Assembly: GCA_029891385.1 (NCBI GenBank)
Contig: CM057224.1
Location: 35,779,005 to 35,843,004 of the forward strand
Source of the DNA: Erythroxylum novogranatense
Lineage: Eukaryota; Streptophyta; Magnoliopsida; Malpighiales; Erythroxylaceae
DNA: 64,000 nt
Direction: 5' to 3'
This document shows, in pieces, positions 34,113-44,056 of the stretch. Below the pieces are notes generated by a model, which was not told the origin of the DNA, did no database searches, and saw only the letters and a program-made list of their open reading frames with translations. Both the position numbers and the translations under genes were made by a program. Position 1 is the stretch's first letter. Every line of letters starts with the position of its first letter.

Positions 34113-37100
34113 TGTATTAATCTAGGTTGAATTAGACAAAGTGGTCTTGTTGGAAGTTGTATATTATCTTTCTATCTTTCCAACAATATAAAGTATGAAA
34201 TTTTTTTTAGCATTGGATTTAAGAGATATGGTCATTATAAGTTAGTGATGTTGCATGAGATGTACATACAGGACAACTACATTAAATTGAAATTTTGACC
34301 CTTTTAAAGGCAAAACGTTTCTTTAGGATCTTCATATATGTAACATCTCATCACCGATGAGAAGGGTATTTTGGTAAATTGGGACGGGTTAGGAATGTTT
34401 AAATATATCTCGGCATGCACATGCATCGTATAGCCTCTATATTAATATGAATGGCAATTTTTGCACATGCACATGATTGTATATGCATTCATGACATTTT
34501 CCGGCATATGTATTTTTGTGAAATATGTGATAATTGTGTTTGAAAAATGGAATTGGAGTGATTTATGTGTGTTTTATATTTTTAGGTACTTTTAGGAATT
34601 TTTCTGAAATTTTTAGAGAAAAATGTCCAGACCGAAAAAATCTCCAAGCGGCGAACTGATAGATTTCCGGTACTAAAAATGATTGTCCAATGGCACTGGA
34701 CTATTAGACATATGATTTTAGGAATTATGAACTTTGAGCCATTGGAATTTGGAGGCAAATTGGACTAGAAATTTAACTGAAATTGGATTAATGTGTCTTC
34801 TTGAAGATTGTAGAAAATGTTGAGAGCTTTCTAATGGTGTATAATGTACCTTAATTGGAGTTATGAGTAAAAAGTTATGAGGATTGGAAGTACACAATTC
34901 TTTTATCATATGGTCATTTATGGGCGATAACTTTGAAGCGCTTTTAGCACCCTTAGAGGTGAGATTGGTTTGTGATCCCTTCATGGAACTTGTAGGGTTT
35001 CTTGTTATCTTTCCAAAGAGATCTTGTTTGTAATTTTTTGATAAGTGTGTAAAAAGTTATGCACGTTAGAAATTCAGATGTGGAAGAGATGGAAATAGGG
35101 CAAACTCTCTTATCTTTTGTTTTGTCCTAAAGCTTCTTTTGCTTATATCTTCGTCATCCGACCTCCGATTGACCTGATTCTCGAGGCGATAGATTCATAA
35201 GTCAATGATCTACCTCTCCATGTGGAATTGTGAACTTGTGGGATTTTAATTGAGATTTAGGGATTGAATCCAAGTGAGAGAATTAAGTAAAGTTTGGCAA
35301 TATCTGGACCTATAGAGGTCCAAATTGAGTAATTCTGGTGTCTATGGGTTCCTAAGACATAAGGGAGTCTTTTGTGATGTGAATTTTGGAAAATGTCGGG
35401 AATATCACGAACATGTATTGTACACATCTAAATTGCTACATGTGCATTATTTAATATTTTTAATTGTGCATTTGGTGACATATGACTATTGTGATTATTA
35501 TAGAGGCACAGTTGGAACGTCATCTCACGGACGTTGCCGAGACTTCCCGGCATTAGCTCGGAAACTATTTGGTGAGTAACCTAGATGATTCCTCGATTAG
35601 TAAGTGTTTATAATTCTGCACTTATAACTCTGGGGAGAATAATGGTGGGACGATTGCGATTGTTTGTGATTGGATTCCGGACAGGAGGTCCGATGTATTG
35701 GGAGAGTATGACGTAGAAGTGATATATATGATTAATGTGAACTACTTGTGTGAATGTATTCATTTGGGATCGAATATGATATTGTCTTTACTTTATTTGG
35801 ACATATGCATTTCATGCATAATTGCATGATCAGTAATTGGCAGTTGTGACCGGAGCAGCCACCGAGAGCTTAAAGCTCAACGTAATTGGGCCTTGAGCCC
35901 ACAGTGATTCAGAGCCTAAGGCTCACTGTTTAATGCGCCCTTAATGGGATAGTTTTAGGCGCTCGGTCATAACAACGCAATAAATTGGAAAAGCATCACA
36001 TACGCATTTCATGTGCATTTGATTTGGTTCCTTTGATTGTTATAGTAATCATGTGGTACTTCTGAATGTGATTTGGTGAAATAACTGTGTAATCCCTGTG
36101 TATATGTATGAATTGGGTGAACCATCGATGATGGTTCCTCACTGAGTTCGCAAACTCACCCAAAATTGCAAATTATTTTTCAGGACCGAGAGAGTAGACT
36201 CATAGCTCCAGAGAGACTTTTCCTGCCGTGTAGATCGAGTTGGCAAGAGAAGTCATGGCACACAGGTCGGTCAGCTGACACTTTTTGAGGGATGACCTAG
36301 CTAGGTTTATGTTTGATTTTCTTTTGGAGTAATGTACAGAAAATACCAGTTGTGTAATTTACTGCTTTGAGGTTATGAAATGAGAAATTTATGGTTTCAA
36401 AAAATTAGTGAACTTCATATTAATGCTTTTTTGATGCCATGTGGAATGTTAAAGATAGTTCGTAGCGCAACCTTATCATACGGTGTGTATCAGAATTAAC
36501 CTACGGGCGTCCCGGTACATATCCTATGGTAAGGGGGTGCTACAATATAATTGTAGGTCCAGAAGTCTTCTTCGAAATGGTCTAAGAATGACCTTAATCC
36601 GATATGTCTAGTGAAAGTTATGTCTATTTTTCCAAAGTAGGTCTGGTAGAAGAAAAATGAAGAGTCACGATTGTGACCGCAAAAATTTTCAAGGTTTTCC
36701 TAAACCTGAACATGTTTGATTCTTTTAGCCATAACTTTGTCATTCGACCTCCAAATGATTTGATTTTTAAGGCAATAGATTCCTAGCATATTCCTCTATT
36801 TTTCCAAAAACATTGGTAGCCTTTGGTGTTGATTTGAAAAAGAATGATGAAAAGAAAGAGAGGGAATAGGTTGGAAGAGCATGAAATGGTTATGTACATA
36901 CTTCGGTATTTTAATCATATCTTAATCTGTAGAGCTCTGAATGAGATGATTCTTGTTTTAAAACAAACTAGAGACATCGAGCTACAATTTTTATAAAGAA
37001 GTCAATTTGTAATTTTGGTCACTGACTAGTGTGAGCACGTTACTTTTGTAGGATGCGTGTTCATATATCATTTAGGATGTCAGGCACGTGTCTTACAAGG

Positions 37101-37116
37101 GCGGGGTTGCCCAACA
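34113..37116 (+). mobile_element. 3' LTR of Gypsy element A, interrupted
   Basis: The part from 34255 matches the left copy at 25843. The region upstream includes a purine run TCTAGGGGAAAA just before 34113, so the start is uncertain between 34113 and 34255. It is interrupted by the solo LTR 34339-36544 and ends GGTTGCCCAACA at 37116. Old Copia sequence follows at once, so element A was inserted in a Copia pol gene. Confidence 0.7.
34339..36544 (+). mobile_element. solo LTR of TGTAACATC Gypsy family (2206 bp)
   Basis: Starts TGTAACATCTCATCACCG and ends GGGGGTGCTACA, flanked by ATATA at 34334-34338 and 36545-36549. Contains the exon-like block 35514-35571, donor GGTGAGTAACC (35571), mini-hairpin array 35862-35935, hairpin 36113-36163 and acceptor-like TTTTTCAG ending at 36183. 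It lacks the CpG tract of its relatives. The other LTR of element A gives the uninterrupted form of the site near 25910. Confidence 0.93.
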
Positions 37117-37405
37117 ATTGAGATTGAATAAGTTACATCAATATAAGTTGGAAAATAAATGCTTTGGTTGAAGCAATTTCTTTAAGAATTAGACATGGAA
37201 TAAGATGAATACATGGTATTTTATAACAACTAAGGTGCTATAGAGGTACCACTAGTTAAGATCTGTTATTGAATAACAACCTATGAAATTGAAGAAGATC
37301 CACACAAATAAGAATAACACTAACATGTTAACAAAGGTGGTTCCCAAGAGCAAGCCTAAGCTTTGTTAGAAGTTCGTTGGGATGGCATTCAAGTGATTTA
37401 TGGGG
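37117..37405 (+). pseudogene. C-terminal end of Ty1/Copia pol
   Basis: The segment near 37320-37400 reads NMLTKVVPKSKPKLC, a stop (TAG in place of a coding triplet), then KFVGMAF. This is the conserved end of plant Copia polyproteins just after RNase H. Upstream, weak similarity continues with many stops. Only the last part of the gene is present because element A sits in it. It is the deepest host sequence I can identify. Confidence 0.75.
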
Positions 37406-37447
37406 TGGTTGATTTTTTTTCTTCAAAATGGGCTAGAAAGGGAGATT

Positions 37448-38464
37448 ATTATGTGTCCATCCCTATTTATGGATATTCACTTTACTAATTCCACTTTGGA
37501 CTCCAGAGGTCTTAGCTATCTCATTGGATTAAAAGGAATAAAGTTCGGGTAGATTTGAGACAGAAATCAAAGATTAACAACTACTTTTAGAGGACAAGCT
37601 AGTGTTTGAGAGTCACATGCCCCTATTAATAGTGGACATGATTATGAGCCCAATCACATAAACTTTTGTAATTATGTGAAAGTTGAAAGGTGAAATTTCA
37701 AATACAATTACATAAGTGTAAACAACCATATAAGCTGGCCCTTTGTGCAGCTTAAAACACATATCAACTTTGAATATCAAGATGCTCCTTTTTTATTTTA
37801 TTTTTTCTCAATTCTCCAGAGACGAGAATCCTGTCTATTAGTTCGTTTGTTTACCCTCAGTTTACAGCCCCATTGACCTCTAGCTCTCTGCTTTCATTTC
37901 CCTCTTCCCTTTAAGCCACAAACATTTGTTTCATTTCCAGTCCTCAACTTCTTCACAAACTATCGCCATCTCCCCCATCTCTAAAACCCTTTGCTCTCAC
38001 CGAATCCCTCTTTAGTTGCTAGGGGTTTTATTTGTCTTTCCTTGCAATACGTTTTGACTGTATTCCTCATTTGGTAACCACTTTTTCAAAACTTTTCCCA
38101 CTCTCTGCATAGCATCCCATTCCCATGTCTGTCAACTATGCCTACACTTGAACTTCCTGCCTTTTGTACATATTCTCCCTCTTATTTTCCTTTGTTACCC
38201 TTCTAAACTTTAGCTGCTTCCAAGCTACCTGAAAAGGGTTCCTCTTCTTCCTCTTATCTTAAGAAGATTTGGAGGCAAGTGATTGATGTTGAAGGAGATA
38301 CAACACTTCATTACTCCTTGAGTCCTTATTTTGCCTGATCTGGAAGTCCTTCATGAAGGAGCCCAATCATGGAAGGCTTCACTGGTGGGGTTCTTTTTGG
38401 AGAAAAGACCCCCCATTTTTGGTGCTGCAAAAGTGGACAAACATTACTTGAAAGAACAAAGGTT
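37448..38464 (+). mobile_element. probable 3' LTR region of the old Copia element
   Basis: A purine tract GAAAGGGAGATTATT ends near 37450 after the pol end, the usual order for a 3' LTR start (TGTGTCCATCCC near 37452). The rest is non-coding, with pyrimidine-rich stretches near 37850-38250. Without the 5' LTR the end cannot be fixed; the SIRE-like LTR begins at about 38465. Confidence 0.45.
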
Positions 38465-38933
38465 TGTTAAAGGTATTGTTTGAAGTGAATCACACGTTAA
38501 TATAAAACTTATTATACGATGTATAAATGCACAAGAAGGGGGGTTGAATTGTGTATTTCCCCTTTTTGAAAATCCTTTCAAAAACGTTTTGTTAAAAGAA
38601 ACTTGTTCTTTTCACAAGAACTACTGTAAATCAAAGTTATAAAATATTTTTCGAAAACTTGTTTTAAAAAAATAAGATCAAAACTTTGAAAGATAAGAGA
38701 GATAAGGATAGAGAGTTGTAGGCACATCAATTTTTATAATGATTCACCCCAAACCGTAGGCTACGTCCAGTCCTCAGAAGTCATTATGAGATTTCACTAT
38801 CTCTCAACAACTTTACAAGTATTCTTTTTCTCTGAGCCTCTTCAGGTCTCTTCACAGTTAGTATTTTTTTACTCTTAGCCTCTACAGGCTATCTATACAG
38901 TTTTCAACTGAAAGATATTTCGAGCTTTGTTAT

Positions 38934-41900
38934 TGTTGGACCCCGAACCGTGAGTGACAATTTGATTTAGTAATATGAATGATCAAGTGGATGAGTTGAT
39001 TGAAATGAAGTTATATAGCAAGAATTAGAAAGAAAAAATGTGAAAATTTGAAGGATTTAGAAAGTTTGACTTTTTGGAGAGAGAATATTTGACTTTGAGA
39101 GTTGACTTATGATTTAGGCAAAATTTGATAAAATGGTCTTCTGGAAACTTGTAGGTTATGTTGAGAGATTTTTGTGGACATAAAGTTTGTAATTTTTCGA
39201 TATCGGGAGTGAAAGTTATGATCAGTCAAAGTTTATGTTTGATCGGGTTTGACTTTTATTATGGTTGAAACTTTGACTGAGAAATTAACCTAGTTAGAGA
39301 TTAATTGAGCTTTGATGTTCTTCATGAAAATTGAAGGATTTGTTTTGATCTTTATTTCGATATAAAGTATGCAATTTTTCGATCTCGAATATTAAGTTAT
39401 GATTTTACAAGTTTGTATAGAGGATAGTATCTTTGACCGAAAATGGACTCCGTAGGAGTTGAATTGAGTTTTATGTTCTTCTTGGAAGATTTAGAGCTTC
39501 TCAAGTTTTCTATAGAGACTAAGTTTGTCAAAATCGGAGTTCGGGAGTAAAAGTTATGAATTTGGAAGTTTCGATTTTAAGTGAAAAAAAAAAAAAAGAA
39601 GAAAAGTTTTAAGCGCCGCTAGTAGGCGACGGCTCGCCTAGCGCGGTGCCCCTATCTTGCCTCGCTAGGGCGACGCCTCCTAGCGAGGCGGGCGCGCTCC
39701 TCGCCCTCATGAGCTGTGCGCCTCGCTAGGCGACGCCTACCCTAGCGAAGGCGCCTCGCCTCGCATGAGTTAGGCGTCCGTCACGCCATCCGACGCTGTT
39801 TTGTTTCTTAAATTTCTTGATTTCTTTGTTTTCAATCCGACCTTTGCTCACTATTTTGCCTATATCTTTCCGTCCGACATCCGATTGAGTTGATTCTTTT
39901 TGCGTTGGATTCCTAAGACAATGAATTTCATTTTATAAGAAATTTGTGAACTTTTGAGATTAAATTAATGGTGATTAATTTAATCAAAGTGAGTCGGGAA
40001 ATTTTCCAAGCATGATTCAGTGTTTTGTGAAATTCGGGATCTGTAGAGATCCGATTGAAGCGATTCTTGAGGCGAAATAAAGATAAGACAAGGGGCTACA
40101 AATCATATGAAGACATGAAATGTTAATTTTGCCCTTAGGACTTTTAATTTTTGAATTTAAGTTCGGATTGGGGTGTAATTTTTGGATTGGGAACACCTGT
40201 GAGTAATTTGAGTATAACTTTTGATCTGGGAATCGAAATGAGACGATTCTTATTTTGAATTAAACTAGAGACATAAGGATACAATTGTTATGAAGACATT
40301 GAGTTTCAATTCTGGGATTAAGAATGTGAACTTTTGGACGGAAATAATCGTACATGGAAATGTGTTAGAATATGGATATTCCCGAACTGTTTTGCGCATA
40401 ACTTTTGATGTAATGCTCGGAATTGAGCGCGGTCAGTGGCGTTGGATTCGTATGAGTGAGAGGAACATTTCTCGAGAAGGAAGTTTTGACAAATTCCTTC
40501 AAATCGATAGTGCGAATTAGACCCGCAAGTGAACATGACTTAAAGTAACATGACAAGGACATTTTGGTCTTTTGATCAAATTTAATGACATGGCACATTA
40601 AGTGATGAGTTGTCGTATAAGAAGGATCTGGAAAATGAAAGAATAAAATTAAAAGAGTAGAAGTCGTGGAGGAAAGAAGGAAGAAGAGAAAATAAGAAGA
40701 AAATGAGAAGAGAGAAGAGATGAGAGAGTTTCGTATGGGAGAAAAGATTGGAGAAGAAGAAAATTTCCGATTTTCTTTGATATTCTAAGGGATTTTCATT
40801 GTTTCTAAGAGGAAAGGGGAAGAAGAACATGAAAACTTGCTTGGAGCTCTCATGGCCGAATCTTAGAGAGAGAAGGTAAGAGAGAGAAAAATTTTATGTT
40901 TGAATTTTGATAAGTTTATTGATTGATTTAGTTTAATATGGTTATGAATTGAAGTTTCCTATGATAAATTGAAGAGATTAGGCTATGATTATGCTTAATT
41001 TTGGATTAGGATGAAATTTGAGTTTATGTCAAATTTTGAAATTGGGGTTTTGTGAAATTGATGCTTTAGATGGCTAGAATTAGTGATGAATTTGAGATAT
41101 CCTAAGTTAATTTTGATGTTTATGCTTTAGGTGAAGTTTAATTTGAAAAATTATGAATTGGGGGTTTAGGCCAAATTAGAGATTTGGGGGGTTTTCCCAA
41201 ATTTTGTGAATTAAAGGTGTAGAATCATCAAAAATAGCATGAATTGATGAAATATGGAATTAATTTTGAAGAAATTATGTTTTATGAGATTAAATTCGAG
41301 TGTCTTGGTTTAGGCCAATTTTGAAAATTGGGGATTTTCAAAATTGAAAATTGAAATAGCTTGAATGTAAATGGAATTGGTGAATTCCTAAGTTGATTGT
41401 GAAAATTAAGTATTTTCTGATGTGAAATTTGGATGATTATGGTTTAGGTTTTGGTAATTTGGAAGAGAGAGAAAAGCAAGGATCAATTGGAGCTTGAAAT
41501 CAAGTTTCCTAAGCAATAATTGAGGTGGGTAGCCTATTTATATTTTGATTTATAGGCAATATACGAATTTTCAAAAATGAAAGAAAGCAAAAGTTTGGAT
41601 TTTGATAAATTATTGTTTGTAAATGTTTGAAAATACGAATTGATTAAAAGTTTGAAATTTTGATTTCCGAAGGTTTTCTGAAAAATTATTAAAAGCTGAT
41701 TTGATAAATTGATAAAAATTTCTGAAAATGCATTTGTTGTGTATGCATTATTCAATTGCTGAAATTATTGTTTGATTGAATGATTTGATTGTTGAATTTA
41801 GTGAACGATAGATTGAATAAATTGAGTTGTATGCATTTTGTGAAAAATTTGAAGAAAAGTAAGATTTTGGAAAGTGCCTTCGGGCAATTTGAATTTTCGT

Positions 41901-43418
41901 TTTCGATATGTGTTATGTGGGTTTGGTAGGTCCTTTGGTGAGTCAGCGCTGTCTCTATGTGTATAGCCTTCTCCAGGCTACCCGCTAGTGTACGGAGCTC
42001 GATTTGGACTCCTTCACGGCTACAATTGGACCGCAATGCGGAAAGTGTAATACGTTCTATTCCACGACCGCACAGACCGCTATGCGGATCGGCATGCGAC
42101 TGTCGCTTGGACATAGCTGCACCATTCGATATGTTATGTGTTTTGATTTGTTTCGTGTTTTGCATTCATGTTTATGAGACATTCAAGAATTTTGAAAATT
42201 GAGAGAATGAGTTATAAAAGTTTGAAAAATATTAAGAAGGGTTTGAGAAAAGTATTTGAAAGTTGAAAAGTTTGAAAATTAGCCCTTTTGGAAAAAGATT
42301 ATGAAAAATGTTTTCACTTATTTGTCATTTTATAAATGTGTTATCCACGAGCTTCGAGCTCACCCCTTTCATCCCCATCTCCGTGGTTTGAAAGGAGATA
42401 GGATGAAAGAATGTGAAGACGTTTGATCCGATGTCTGCATCGTCTGTATTTTTGAGTGAATTGAGATTTGAAATGTTTGTAAATGGCTTAAAAAGCCATT
42501 AAGGATTTGTAAGGAATTAACTTATGATGCCTATGAAAATATTAAAATTGTACAAGAAATTGTGTTATAGAAGGGATTTGAGTATAACATATTTCGATTT
42601 CTGGAATTGTATTATTCATGAATGGTTAATTAGAGTGAAATTGTCATTTTTAAATGATGAGAATTGGATATTGATTATAAATATGATGATCGTGATTTGG
42701 ACATAGAAAATGAGATTGATGTGTTGATAGGTTGAGAATTATGGAAGTATTAGATTTAGGTTTGCGTTTTCTGGTGTTCGAATTCCGGACGGGAGAGTCC
42801 GATGATTTTGAGTGTGTTTGGGATTATAGAAGTGTTTTGAACCCTTGCAGTTTGGGTTAGGATTAAAGCGATCGTTATCTTTAGAAATTTCGATAAAATC
42901 TGGGTTAAAAATGTAATTTGAGATTGGTATGGATTTATATAAGATTGGGTATGACTGTATGGATTTAAGATGATTGGTATATGATTGAGTAACGAGAAAA
43001 GAAATGAGAATAAGAAAAGAAAAAAAAATTCATAACGGATTTTGGAACGTCTTAGGATTCCCAACGCGATTATGTTCATTCGATAAGTTTTCTTTGATCA
43101 TTGTTTCCGGATGTCGGATGTGTCTGCTTTGATTTCGTTTCGCTTTGCAATCTGTTCGTTTGATTCGATTAGTATTTGCTTCCGCTTCGCGACTTTTCGA
43201 TTTGTTTCCGATTCGCTTACTCGATTCGTTTCGCTATTTTCGCTTCCGCATTCGCTTTGCTTCTGCTTTGTTTCCGCTTCGGTTGTTTCGTTTCTTCCGT
43301 TCTTTCGCTTTTCCGGTTGGGATCCGGTTCCCGGATCGGATCCCAACATTTATGGTATCAAAGCATAGAGTGAAAGTGTTAAGTTTAAGTAGTTGGATTT
43401 CGAAAGCGGGATCCAACA
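38934..43418 (+). mobile_element. array LTR 1 (4485 bp)
   Basis: Starts TGTTGGACCCCGAACCG and ends GGGATCCAACA. GTTAT at 38929-38933 is the left target duplication of the whole array; its partner is at 58806-58810. Contents in order: degenerate upstream repeats (39150-39560), poly(A), GC-rich palindromic tract (39611-39795), a shared module near 40215, donor-like GAAGGTAAGAG near 40872, GAGGTGGGTAGCC near 41523, a hairpin-rich stretch 41935-42130, GAGCTTCGAGCTC hairpin near 42350, a TTTCG-rich stretch 43130-43310, and a duplicated end (43349-43418). Confidence 0.95.
39611..39795. repeat. GC-rich palindromic tract, LTR 1
   Basis: Interleaved direct and inverted copies of CGCCTCGCTAGGCGACGCC in a strongly AT-rich LTR. 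Alignment with the other three copies breaks up here although the flanks agree closely. Confidence 0.85.
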
Positions 43419-44056
43419 TTTATGGTATCAGAGCCCAGTAATATGATCTTACTTGGGCATATTAGTATGAATAAGGAATTGATACGAGTTTGTAAAGATA
43501 AAAGTGAATTTGTGAGAGTGTGCTAGGTGGTCATTTGATTTTGATGAAAGAAATATGATGGTCTTTAGGAATTTGAAATTGATGTGCATGACTATTTGAC
43601 GAATTCAAATGATTGGTTTGATTTTAGTGTTAAGAATATGTTTGATTTTCGGAATGTGTTGAGGAAATTAAGATTAGAACTTCTTGAGAAATTGTGATGA
43701 ATTGATATAGATGAAAGAATGATGACATAATGATGATTAAACCATATTAGGGTTCCTTAAGAAATGGACCATTAATTTGTGCCCATATATGAAGAAATAA
43801 TGAGTTATAGATATAGTGTTTTGATATGATATGAGTGATATATGATTTAAGGAAGTGAAAATTTTGAAGAGATTGAGAATATGTATGAAGAGTAAAAAGT
43901 GATGAAAAAGAAATTGATTATGAGTTGTGGAAAGAAATTAGTAAGAAAGTGCTTGATGATTTTTTTTATTTAGAAAGAAATTTATGTAAGAATGAGTTAC
44001 TTGGAGTTACGTAAATATGAATTTCGAGGACGAAATTCTTTTAAGAGGGGGAGAAA
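43419..44056 (+). mobile_element. array internal region 1 (638 bp)
   Basis: Opens TTTATGGTATCAGAGCCC (primer site) and ends in a polypurine tract AAGAGGGGGAGAAA. The sequence before it (TTTCGAGGACGAAATTC) resembles the end of Gypsy pol genes. No frame exceeds 60 codons: the element has the signals for reverse transcription and nothing to encode the enzymes. It would depend on a relative's proteins. Confidence 0.93.

Noticed and set aside
38220..38345. A 40-50 codon open stretch resembling a captured gene exon
   Set aside because: It is short, has no start or recognised domain and lies in a probable Copia LTR; coding origin cannot be supported.
40290..40520. Small frame of 76-80 codons repeated in the array LTRs (45434, 55687)
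   Set aside because: Its conservation follows from the recent duplication of the whole LTR; LTR 3 has frame-breaking differences, the minus strand is equally open, and no family motif is seen.
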